64,000 nucleotides of DNA from Diadophis punctatus similis (GCA_023053685.1 JALIGW010000005.1:36389980-36453979); one strand, 5' to 3'. Counted from the first letter of the stretch, positions 45,886 to 53,640 are shown. Notes: a model not told the origin generated them from the letters alone. Translations and numbers: made by a program.

Positions 45886-46036
45886 GGGACGTTGGTACTC
45901 ACCTGTGAGACGTCCTTTCTCGTAGGGCGGAGCTAGCCTCCAAGGAATGGGTTAAATCTGCCCTCTAGCCAATAGGACCGAGTCTTAGAAAAGATATAAA
46001 TAGTGCCAACCTAGAGTGGCACCCCCTCTTTTAATC
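45886..46036. repeat. DIRS copy 2 left inverted terminal repeat
   Basis: It starts GGGACGTTGGTACTCACCTG and ends in CCCCTCTTTTAATC. The first ~38 bases are specific to this end. The remainder is the reverse complement of 51836-51940. It contains CCAAT (45969-45973) and TATAAATA (45995-46002) on the plus strand and CACAG|GTGAGTACC on the minus strand. Confidence 0.93.
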
Positions 46037-46214
46037 GAGGGATAAAGACAGACTCAAGGTGCTTCTCCAAAAACAACAAGAATTTATTAACTATGTACAG
46101 GAAGTACCAGAGAATTAGAACTATGTATATGTGAAAGATCACAACCAAGACAATGAATAATTATGTACAACCATGGACCCGCAACTTCCAGCCAGCCCCA
46201 GACGTGGGAGGGAC

Positions 46215-46310
46215 TTGGAGGCTAGCTCCGCCCTACGAGAAAGGACGTCTCACAGGTGAGTACCAACGTCCCTTCTCCATAGTGGGCGGAGCTAGCCTCC
46301 AAGGAATGGG
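46215..46310. repeat. DIRS copy 2 internal complementary region
   Basis: 46215-46272 is the reverse complement of the left end (through CAGGTGAGTACCAACGTCCC). 46273-46310 (TTCTCCATAGTGGGCGGAGC and onward) is the reverse complement of the right end. It ends just before the recombinase stop codon at 46342. Confidence 0.93.
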
Positions 46311-46341
46311 ACATACCAAAGCTGGCGTCCCTAGGGGGGGA

Positions 46342-48351
46342 TCAATCATCCTGGCTGGGAGGATCGCCCAAAGGCAACCCTGCCCCCAACACCCGCCTGC
46401 CGAAATCGGCCTCCTCCGAGCCATAAACGTCCAATTTGTAATGTCTGATGAAGGGAGTCAGGGAGGACCATGTGGCCGCCCTGCACACCTCGGTTATGGA
46501 AGCTCTAGCATTCCATGCCGCGGACGTTGCAGCACTGCGGGTGGAATGGGCTGTGAGGCCCGACGGTCGGGGCAAAGACATATGCAAGGAAATGGCCGCA
46601 CAGATCCAACGTCCGATCGTTGCGGAGGACGCCTTACGACCCTGGTTAGAGGAACGGAAAGTCACAAAGAGAGTCTCAGTGCGCCGAAGAGAGGCTGTAC
46701 GTTTGAGATAGATGTCCAGAGCGCGCCTGACATCTAGCATGTGCCAAGCACGTTCAGAGTCGGAGATCGGATTTTGAAAAAATGCGGGCAAAATGACTTC
46801 CTGCGCTCTATGAAAGGGAGTGTTCACCTTGGGCACAAATGCCGGGTCCAGGCGAAGAACCACCCTGTCGCTATGGAAAACGCAGAGGTCGTCGCGCACC
46901 GACAGGGCTGCGAGTTCGGATATCCGCCGCGCGGAGGTGACGGCCACGAGAAAAGCAACCTTAAAGGACAGATGCGCCAATGGAATGGTGGCCAAGGGTT
47001 CGAAGGGGGCTACAGTTAGGGCGGAGAGAACTTTGGAGAGGTCCCATGTGGGAAACCGGTGCACCACAGGGGGGCAAAGATTAGTGACCCCTTTCAGGAA
47101 TTGTCTCATTAGTGGGTGAGCGGAGAGCGAGTCCAGGTACGGGCAGGACAACACAGTCGAAAGCGCTGCTACCTGCCTGCGCAAGGTGTTGGGAGCGAGG
47201 CCCTTGGCAAGGCCCTGCCGTAGGAACTGGATGATGTTGATGATGGATAGGTCGACTGGCGAGTATCCCACCTGCGCACACCAGCCACAAAAGGCGCGCC
47301 AGGTGGTAGAATAGATGCGCTCCGTCGACGGCCGCCTAGAGGCCAACATGATTGAAGAGATATTGTCCGGAACTAGGCGGTGTTGCAGAGTGATCCGCTC
47401 AAGCGCCAGGCGGTCAGTTGTAGCCAGTGCAGCTCTGGATGATGCACTGACCCCTGGGCAAGCGACCACTCTGTCGGCGGGATCCGCCAGGGAGGTGACG
47501 CGGACAGGGATATAAGGTCCGCGAACCAAGTCCTCCTGGGCCAATGTGGGGCGAGGAGAATGATCTCCGCCTTCAGCAATATTACCCGCCGTATGACTTT
47601 GGGGATCAACGGGAGAGGTGGGAAGGCGTATAAGAGATCTTGCGGCCACCGGCAGCGTAGAGCGTCCGTGTCCTCCGCGCCCGGCGTCCGGAACCTGGTC
47701 ACGAACCTGGGGAGTTTGGCGTTCGCCGGAGTCGCGAACAGATCCACGGTCGGTGTTCCGAAGCGGTTGGCGATCTCCTGAAAAATGTCCGGGTGTAAGG
47801 ACCACTCTGCCGGATTGATAGCATTCCGGCTGAGCCAGTCTGCTGTGGTGTTGTTGACACCGGAAATGTGTTCTGCCGTGATTGAAGGCAGGTACCGCTC
47901 CGCCCAGAGTCCCAGAATCATTGCCTCGTTCATCAGGGCCTTGGAGATGGTGCCCCCCTGACGATTTATATGCGCTTTTGTCGTCACGTTGTCCGTGAGG
48001 ACGAGGACGTGACGACCGGACAGATCCTGTTGAAAATGAGTCAGAGCCAACCGAACTGCCCTGAGCTCTAACAGGTTTATAGGCAGAACCTGTTCCTTCC
48101 TGGACCAAGTCCCCTGGGCGACTAGAGAGTTGGTGTGGGCCCCCCAGCCCGTGGTGCTGGCATCGGTCGTCAGGGTCGTCCGTTGCGGTTCCAGGAAACA
48201 GGAGCCCTTGCTGAGCGCGGGCGATGACCACCACTGGAGCGACCTCCTTGCTGATAGCGGCATCCGGACCCTCACAGGAGAGTTGCTGCGATTTGCCCAC
48301 TGGAAGGGGAGAAGAAACCATTGAAGGTCTCTGGAGTGCAGATGAGCCCAC
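46342..48351 (-). CDS. DIRS tyrosine recombinase (copy 2)
   Basis: The enzyme integrates circular DIRS cDNA by strand exchange without target duplication. The frame is open for 669 codons, but only the last ~400 residues are recombinase; the first part overlaps RNase H in another frame. An in-frame Met at 47347-47349 gives about 335 residues (SIMLASRRPSTERIYSTTW), though the domain may begin a little upstream, so the true start is unknown. Catalytic residues are visible: Arg in TSARRISELAAL (about 46920), His-x-x-Arg in AHSTRSAATS (about 46545), and Tyr in FIRHYKLDVY (about 46430). All are intact, with no stop or frameshift. It is in the frame of gag and overlaps the end of the RT ORF, so expression may need frameshifting or reinitiation. 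The product ends next to the internal complementary region. Confidence 0.9.
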   Translation of the reverse strand: MGSSALQRPSMVSSPLPVGKSQQLSCEGPDAAISKEVAPVVVIARAQQGLLFPGTATDDPDDRCQHHGLGGPHQLSSRPGDLVQEGTGSAYKPVRAQGSSVGSDSFSTGSVRSSRPRPHGQRDDKSAYKSSGGHHLQGPDERGNDSGTLGGAVPAFNHGRTHFRCQQHHSRLAQPECYQSGRVVLTPGHFSGDRQPLRNTDRGSVRDSGERQTPQVRDQVPDAGRGGHGRSTLPVAARSLIRLPTSPVDPQSHTAGNIAEGGDHSPRPTLAQEDLVRGPYIPVRVTSLADPADRVVACPGVSASSRAALATTDRLALERITLQHRLVPDNISSIMLASRRPSTERIYSTTWRAFCGWCAQVGYSPVDLSIINIIQFLRQGLAKGLAPNTLRRQVAALSTVLSCPYLDSLSAHPLMRQFLKGVTNLCPPVVHRFPTWDLSKVLSALTVAPFEPLATIPLAHLSFKVAFLVAVTSARRISELAALSVRDDLCVFHSDRVVLRLDPAFVPKVNTPFHRAQEVILPAFFQNPISDSERAWHMLDVRRALDIYLKRTASLRRTETLFVTFRSSNQGRKASSATIGRWICAAISLHMSLPRPSGLTAHSTRSAATSAAWNARASITEVCRAATWSSLTPFIRHYKLDVYGSEEADFGRRVLGAGLPLGDPPSQDD

Positions 48352-49577
48352 GGGACGATATGTATCGCCGAAATCATCTTTCCCAGGAGGGAAGACAGCT
48401 GGTTCAGGGGAACCTTCGTTTGAGCCAGAACATGCTGGACTATCTCCAATATGCTATCTCTCCGTTCCTGGGACAAGTAGACCCTGCACTCCAGAGAGTC
48501 AATAATGGCCCCCAGGTGGGTGACCCTGGTGGAGGGGAATAACTGGCTCTTACCCAAATTAACGAGGAACCCGTGGTGTTCAAGTGTGTTGAGGGTTACC
48601 TGGATGTCCTGCTGGGCCTGAGACAGGGAAGAGGACTGGATAAGTATGTCATCCAGGTAACACTGAACACGCACGGGGATAGCCCTGAGGTGGGCTGTCA
48701 AGGCGGCCAGAACCTTGGTAAATACCCTTGGCGCTGAAGACAGGCCGAAGGGCAATGCCTGGTATTCATAATGCACCCCTGCATAGCAGAATCTGAGGTA
48801 TTGGCGATGGGATGCGTGAATTGGAATGTGGAGGTAGGCCTCCGTCAAGACAATTGAGGCGAGAAAGTCGCCGCGCCTAATGCCCGCCAGAATTGATTGC
48901 AGGGTGTGCATCTTGAATTTTCTGTACCTCACGTATCTGTTAAGGCGTTTCAGATCAAGAATTGCTCTCCATCCCCCCGAGGATTTCGGAACCACAAATA
49001 GGATGGAATAAAAACCTTGCCCCTGCTGGTCCTCGGGCACCCGTTGGATGGCTCTAATGTCCAACAGGTGCTGGATTGCCTGATCTACGAGGACGCGTTT
49101 GGAAATGTTGGAAGACAGGGGGCAGCGTAAGAAAAACCTCGGAGGGGTGGAGATAAATTCCAGGCACAGTCCTGTCGACAGGGTTTGTAAAACCCATGCG
49201 TCATTGGTGATTTCCTCCCACCGACTGGCAAAGAATGCCAGTCGACCCCCAATGGGAGGGATCGGGTCACATCTACTTATACCGGCGGTAAGGGCGACCA
49301 CCGGCTCCTCTAAAGGGCCGTTTGGTTTGCCCACCCCGGAAAGGCCGGTCGACGGACGAGCGTTGCCATGACCCATAGGAATTTTGGGAAGTCCCGTACT
49401 GAGCCTGGGAAGACCCGTATTGGCCCTGACCAGATTGGTATTGGTTCTGGTATCTACTGTAAGGAGGTTCTGAAGCTCTGGACCCCCGACGATAGGGAGT
49501 GGCCTTGTTATAGGACTTTTTTGTGTATGAGGGAAGAACCTTCCTCTTGTCCTTATTTTCGGTGGTAATGCGGTCAA
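47373..49577 (-). CDS. DIRS reverse transcriptase-RNase H-methyltransferase-like protein (copy 2)
   Basis: The 734-codon open frame overlaps the gag end (49273-49577) and the recombinase frame. RT spans roughly residues 165-400: GGWRAILDLKRLNRYV (201-216), motif A at SIVLTEAYLHIPI (241-253), and the catalytic YLDD (307-310). The motif A Asp expected at residue 243 is Val (GTC, 48849-48851); copy 1 has Asp there, so this RT is probably inactive. RNase H keeps all four acidic residues: D472 (TTDAS), E504 (LLELRAV), D529 (LTDN) and D580 (NTTADWLSR). Residues about 590-700 (VDLFATPANAKLPRF, YAFPPLPLIP, LLAPHWP) match the position of the DAM-like methyltransferase of DIRS1-type elements; FPPL stands where such enzymes have DPPY, so activity is uncertain. 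The first Met may not be the real start. Confidence 0.92.
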   Translation of the reverse strand: MTALPPKIRTRGRFFPHTQKSPITRPLPIVGGPELQNLLTVDTRTNTNLVRANTGLPRLSTGLPKIPMGHGNARPSTGLSGVGKPNGPLEEPVVALTAGISRCDPIPPIGGRLAFFASRWEEITNDAWVLQTLSTGLCLEFISTPPRFFLRCPLSSNISKRVLVDQAIQHLLDIRAIQRVPEDQQGQGFYSILFVVPKSSGGWRAILDLKRLNRYVRYRKFKMHTLQSILAGIRRGDFLASIVLTEAYLHIPIHASHRQYLRFCYAGVHYEYQALPFGLSSAPRVFTKVLAALTAHLRAIPVRVQCYLDDILIQSSSLSQAQQDIQVTLNTLEHHGFLVNLGKSQLFPSTRVTHLGAIIDSLECRVYLSQERRDSILEIVQHVLAQTKVPLNQLSSLLGKMISAIHIVPWAHLHSRDLQWFLLPFQWANRSNSPVRVRMPLSARRSLQWWSSPALSKGSCFLEPQRTTLTTDASTTGWGAHTNSLVAQGTWSRKEQVLPINLLELRAVRLALTHFQQDLSGRHVLVLTDNVTTKAHINRQGGTISKALMNEAMILGLWAERYLPSITAEHISGVNNTTADWLSRNAINPAEWSLHPDIFQEIANRFGTPTVDLFATPANAKLPRFVTRFRTPGAEDTDALRCRWPQDLLYAFPPLPLIPKVIRRVILLKAEIILLAPHWPRRTWFADLISLSASPPWRIPPTEWSLAQGSVHHPELHWLQLTAWRLSGSLCNTA

Positions 49578-51060
49578 GGGCCGGTCCGAACAGCGACTGA
49601 CCCGAAATCGGGGTGGCGGCTAGTTTCCATTTGTGCCGCAGGTCAGCTGGCCAGCTGCGGAGCCAGTGCATCCTCCTGGCCACAACCGCCGTGCCCATTG
49701 CCCTAGCCGCGAAGCGTCCTGCCTGCAAGGTGGAGTCGGAGGCAAACTGGGCGGCAGCAATTAATTTGTTTATATCCTGATGCGCCCTTGTGTCGGCCTG
49801 AGGGATATGGTCTTGCAGTCCATGCAGCCATTTGAGGGAGGTACGGCAAAAGAAGGACGCCGTCGTTGATGCTCTGACCGCCCAGGCGGCCGCCTGGTGA
49901 TTACGTTGAAGGATGGACTCCACGCGGCGTTCCTCTGGTCGTAGGAGGTCATCTGGGTCCCCTGGGACGGGGGCGTTGGAATAGAGAGCCAACACAGGTG
50001 GATCGACGTCAGGAACCGGTAGATGCTGGGCCAGGCGAGAAGAAACGTTAAAGTAACGTTTGTCCAGATTCGTGGGGGAAGGACCTGTGGCAGGGGATTG
50101 CCATTGTTTCGTCACAGCCTCGACAAATAAGTTAGGCGTAGGGATCACCTCCATGGGGGACGTGGACGCTTCCCCAAATATGGGATCGCCTTGATCCGAT
50201 GCGGTTTGGGGATCGGTTGCCGAGGACGGGATGTTAGCCGTCGCCTTGGCCTTGTGTAGTAGAGAACGGAAAAGACTTGGGTGGAAGAGGGCGGTGGAAG
50301 TAGACGGTTCTGGGGCCAAATCCTCATCATCTGAAAGCTGAGGATGGAGATGGTCCCCAGCTGCAGGCAGTTCATCGAGTTCCCCTTCCTCCCTGTCTAG
50401 GTCCCCCGCTGGAATGGGGGAGCTGTGGATGGAGTACTCGTCATCCTCAATCTCGTCGGAGGAGACTGGCGCCGGGACTGGAGGAGGTGAGTTGGCCCTG
50501 CGCGGTGGGGGGATGGGCTGAGAAGGGCGCGCCATTGCCCTGACCGCGGCCTCGATGCCACATTGTATGGCATCGTTCATCCTTTGCTGTATGGCAGGAT
50601 CTTCCAACGGGTCATCATGCGCGCTGGAAGAGGACCTGCGCTGAGCGTTTGGTTCTGGGGCTTGGGAAACACCCCACACATCACCCTCACGTAATAAAAT
50701 GTTGGAGCCATCAAGGGAAACGTTGTCAGGTGAGTGAGCAGGTCTCTTCCCGTGGCTCTGTTCCCCTGACAGTGGCCCCTTGTGGTGGTGCCCTGGAGTG
50801 CCATGGGGGCGGGGGGTGCCATGGTGGGGTGCCTCGGCATCCCCAGAGTGTTGTTTTGGCCCCCCCTTATGACCGTCCCCCTTTGAAGAGGCCTTGGAGG
50901 GCTTCTTGGATTTGACAGGGGGAGGAGTGTGGATGGGGGAGCGGTCCCTGCTGTCGTTGGTGGCACGCGGCATTTGGGACGCTTCGGAGGGTGCCTCGGA
51001 CGGGAGGGGCCTGGCGGACTTCGCTTTGGCCTTCCCTTGCTTGCCCGCACCCTCAGCCAT
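49273..51060 (-). CDS. DIRS gag-like protein (copy 2)
   Basis: The likely coat/RNA-binding protein of the element. The frame is open from 51312, but the Met at 51058-51060 (MAEGAGKQGKAKAKSARP) is chosen because copy 1 has the matching MADKGHKQGKAKQKTPRV, giving 595 residues. Order: a basic, Pro/Ser/His-rich N-terminal part (1-150), an acidic middle (DEIEDDEYSIHSS, REEGELDELP), a helical domain at about 359-515 (including LIAAAQFASDSTLQAG, ARRMHWLRSWPADLRHKWK), then an 80-residue tail rich in Tyr, Gly, Gln and Ser, ending with RPFRGG-type repeats. The helical domain is of the kind related to the LAP2-alpha C-terminal domain of vertebrates. No zinc knuckle is seen; the basic tail may bind RNA instead. 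The RT frame starts within its 3' end. Confidence 0.88.
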   Translation of the reverse strand: MAEGAGKQGKAKAKSARPLPSEAPSEASQMPRATNDSRDRSPIHTPPPVKSKKPSKASSKGDGHKGGPKQHSGDAEAPHHGTPRPHGTPGHHHKGPLSGEQSHGKRPAHSPDNVSLDGSNILLREGDVWGVSQAPEPNAQRRSSSSAHDDPLEDPAIQQRMNDAIQCGIEAAVRAMARPSQPIPPPRRANSPPPVPAPVSSDEIEDDEYSIHSSPIPAGDLDREEGELDELPAAGDHLHPQLSDDEDLAPEPSTSTALFHPSLFRSLLHKAKATANIPSSATDPQTASDQGDPIFGEASTSPMEVIPTPNLFVEAVTKQWQSPATGPSPTNLDKRYFNVSSRLAQHLPVPDVDPPVLALYSNAPVPGDPDDLLRPEERRVESILQRNHQAAAWAVRASTTASFFCRTSLKWLHGLQDHIPQADTRAHQDINKLIAAAQFASDSTLQAGRFAARAMGTAVVARRMHWLRSWPADLRHKWKLAATPISGQSLFGPALDRITTENKDKRKVLPSYTKKSYNKATPYRRGSRASEPPYSRYQNQYQSGQGQYGSSQAQYGTSQNSYGSWQRSSVDRPFRGGQTKRPFRGAGGRPYRRYK

Positions 51061-51164
51061 TATCAGAAACCCACACAGGGAAAAAAAGTTTATTTTGCTC
51101 CTGCGGCAATCGCTGTCAGCCGCTTCCTCCGATGCGGCAAACTCGGCGGGGGGAGAGGGACGCA

Positions 51165-51300
51165 CTGCGCATGCGCGCACTCCCCAGCTGATGAGCGGGC
51201 GGCGGGGAATCCTCCGGCAGCCAGCTGACGTCACTAGGAACACAGTCCAATCAGGAGGCTGGGTTTCGTCCTTCAAAATGGCCGCCGGTGACGTCGCTTC
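51165..51300 (-). promoter_or_regulatory. Promoter-like module upstream of DIRS gag
   Basis: Within 130 bp are TGCGCATGCGC (NRF1-type, 51166-51176), a full CRE TGACGTCA (51226-51233), CCAAT (51247-51251), AAAATGGCCGCC (YY1-type, 51275-51286) and TGACGTCG (CRE-like, 51289-51296). The stretch is CpG-rich and lies about 100-240 bp upstream of the gag ATG on the minus strand. Motifs are by eye, and function is inferred. Confidence 0.55.
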
Positions 51301-51835
51301 AGTTTTCCCCAACGGCCTTTCGCGCCACTTCAGGAGCGCCCGATTCGGCCTGGAACTGACGAAGGCCTGTCAGGGATTCCCCTGAAGGAGCGGCCTGGCA
51401 ACGTTGGCCTGACAGAAGCGAAATTCTGTTGGGACGGCCGACGAAGACGCAGAGGACATCTACCGGCTTTGGGAGGAGCACTCCAGCCGGGGGGGGGGGT
51501 AAGCCGATGGCTGCCCAAGCGCAGGGCTTCTGCGGCTTACAGATGTTGATTTTCTGGCTTCCCCCCACGATCGTTAAAGTTAGTCAGAGGTGCCCAACGT
51601 GAAGATACCCAGGGAGGTAGCCACCCCCACAGGGACGTTGGGAGGAACAGCTCAGGCAGCCGCCTGAGCCGGCTCGACCCAGGGAGGAACACGGGTGGAA
51701 GTGACAGCTGTCACCTGGGGAGACTTACTGATAGATGAGAAATAGATTCACTGAAGAGAATACAATCAGGATCCAATAGCTGTGGAACTGGCCTCCAAGG
51801 TGGAGAAGCACAATGCCCTTTGGCTAAAAGACCGA

Positions 51836-51958
51836 GATTAAAAGAGGGGGTGCCACTCTAGGTTGGCACTATTTATACCTTTTCTAAGACTCGGTCCTAT
51901 TGGCTAGAGGGCAGATTTAACCCATTCCTTGGAGGCTAGCTCCGCCCACTATGGAGAA
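51836..51958 (-). repeat. DIRS copy 2 right inverted terminal repeat with CCAAT and TATA boxes
   Basis: This is the 5' terminal repeat for the coding strand. Read on the minus strand it begins TTCTCCATAGTGGGCGGAGC, then CCAAT (51899-51903) and TATAAATA (51870-51877), about 20 bases apart. Both boxes are kept in copy 1, which supports a real promoter. Confidence 0.85.
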
Positions 51959-52677
51959 AAATGAATCTCTCTTCATCAAAGGGCAATCAAGGACAATGAT
52001 GATATTTTTTTAGCAAGGATGATGACAACATTAATCAGTATCTGCTTTACATATTTGACAAAAGTTTCCATACAAATTAAAACTTGTGAAAGATACTTAA
52101 TAATAGTAATACTATTAGATTACTAATTGACTGAATCAGTAGTGAAATTAATCAAATGTTTTCTTTGTTTGTCAAATGTAAAATGTTTTACTCAATGCAA
52201 TTTGAATCCCTTGAACTTCATATGGCTCCCAAACCACATTTTTGTGGTGTTTAAACCTCTCTGAACATATTTATTAAGAATTAATGGTAATTTTTCCTAT
52301 TATTTGAGATAGGAAAAACTGGAAATTATAGGGTGTGTTTAAAATAGTTGTGATAGTTTTGAAAAAGAGGGAGGGAAAGTACACAATTCTGCCTTTTCAA
52401 GATCCGGGAATTGGGGAGGGGGGGGGAGAAAACAAATGCCAAATCAGAAAATCTTGCTCCTGCTCAAATGAGGAAATTAATTTGAAGTTTGCTTCAGTTA
52501 AATTGGATGTTGGGATAAAATTAATACTATAAAATGAGTTTTTGTCAAGAGTAATTTTTACTAAGCTGCCATGTATATGTTAGAAAGTGTATTTTCAGAA
52601 ATTTAATGTTTTGGGGTTTATTAGGAAAAATTGCCTTAATTTTATGTTAAGGGATTTTATTTTTCCAATTTCAAATA
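51959..52677. other. Gene-free stretch
   Basis: AT-rich DNA with no feature recognised. Confidence 0.5.
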
Positions 52678-52960
52678 TTTTATTTATTTATTTATTTATT
52701 TATATGTTGTCAGTCTCATATTAGATAATACATATAAGTATATACATAATTTGAATCCATGAAATGAATAAAAGTAAAAGGGAACATTAGGACAGGAACG
52801 GTAGGCACAATGGTGCGCTTACAGACCTCTTAGGCATCGGGTGAGGTCTACAGTAGACAGTTTAAGGTTAAAATTTTGGGGGTTTGTGGATAAAACCACA
52901 GAGTCAGGTAGTGTATTCCAGGCATTGACCACTCTGTTGCTGATTGTGGTTTAGGTAATG
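52678..52960 (-). pseudogene. LINE ORF2 C-terminus and 3' end with AAAT tail
   Basis: On the minus strand, NRVVNAWNTLPDSVVLSTNP, QNFNLKLSTVDLTR and CLRGL with a stop match the LINE 3' end at 43050-43290 (NRVINAWNPLPDSVFFSPNP). The tail is an AAAT microsatellite at 52678-52702. Upstream it joins directly to ORF1 sequence, so the middle of the LINE is missing. Confidence 0.8.
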
Positions 52961-53445
52961 GTTGTTGAATTTGTTGAGTTGGGATAGGATTTTGATATGT
53001 TGAGTTTTCATTTTTATGTGCTATAATTTTTTCCCAAAAGGTGTAAGACGTGATTCTAAACATGCTAGTATACGTGCTCCTAAATTTGTTTCTATGGAGT
53101 CTATGGTTGTTTGGTGTGTTTTTATGGTTATTTCTAAGGTATGGATCTTATCAGAAATGACAATTAAGTTATCTAGTTTTGGTAAGCAAGATGGACATAG
53201 ATAGGGAAATGTAGGAGATTCTTGTAGGAAATTGGCTACATGTTTGTTTATTCCCAGGCAGGTGTGGTGGGCATATTTGGCACATATGCAGCATTTCTTG
53301 AATTCATCATATTTGTTGATAGAATCATTACATTTATAGCATGTGTGGAAGTTGTTTGGGTTGCAGTTGGTAGTGATTTTTTGTTTGTTTGTGGGTGCTT
53401 GGTGGTGGAGTTTTTGGAGTTTTTACCTGGCATGGTCAATGATCA
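52961..53445 (-). pseudogene. LINE ORF1 with PHD-like zinc finger
   Basis: The minus strand opens MPGKNSKNSTTKHPQTNKK (from 53432), then a one-base frameshift leads into NFHTCYKCNDSINKYDEFKK, CCICAKYAHHTCLGINKHVA and YLCPSCLPKLDNLI. The spacing CxxC..CxxC..HxxC..CxxC is that of a PHD finger, known in ORF1 proteins of some CR1/L2-type LINEs. A helix-like stretch follows (KIHTLEITIKTHQTTIDSIE), then PFGKKL and a TAG. It is spliced, probably by internal deletion, to ORF2 C-terminal sequence at about 52960. Confidence 0.8.
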
Positions 53446-53479
53446 GTCGATGATCATTGTCAATAATAAATTACATGTA

Positions 53480-53640
53480 CCGAATTAATTAATCAATCAG
53501 CAAATTAATTAATCAATTAATGTGTGATTAATCAATATTGCCTGACCAGTCAAATAATTAATTTAATTAATTAATCAATGCTTAATTGATTAATTAAAAT
53601 TAATTAATTAATAGTGCCTAACCAATCAAATAATCTATCA
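53480..53640. repeat. AT-rich TTAATTAATCAAT tract
   Basis: Dominated by TTAATTAAT and AATCAAT units, with two similar halves (GCCTGACCAGTCAAATAATT and GCCTAACCAATCAAATAATC about 80 bases apart). It lies upstream of the ORF1 start on the minus strand. Confidence 0.8.

Larger units (their letters stand above)
45886..51958 (-). mobile_element. Near-intact DIRS-like tyrosine-recombinase retrotransposon (copy 2)
   Basis: About 6.07 kb. Inverted terminal repeats (45886-46036, 51836-51958) share CTAGCCTCCAAGGAATGGGT, AGCCAATAGGACCGAGTCTT and TATAAATAGTGCCAACC. An internal complementary region (46215-46310) joins complements of both extreme ends. Minus-strand coding order is gag, RT-RNase H-methyltransferase-like, tyrosine recombinase, with overlapping frames, as in DIRS elements of animals. 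All three frames are uninterrupted, so the insertion is young, but RT motif A carries a substitution at a catalytic residue. As expected for DIRS, no clear target duplication is seen. Confidence 0.95.

Noticed and set aside
46342..47119. Plus-strand frames overlapping the DIRS recombinase (for example 46153-46737)
   Set aside because: Shadows of the minus-strand coding sequence. The minus-strand frame has catalytic motifs and matches copy 1.
51061..51312. Upstream extension of the gag frame to the first ATG
   Set aside because: Copy 1 supports the start at 51060, and the extension runs through the promoter-like cluster.
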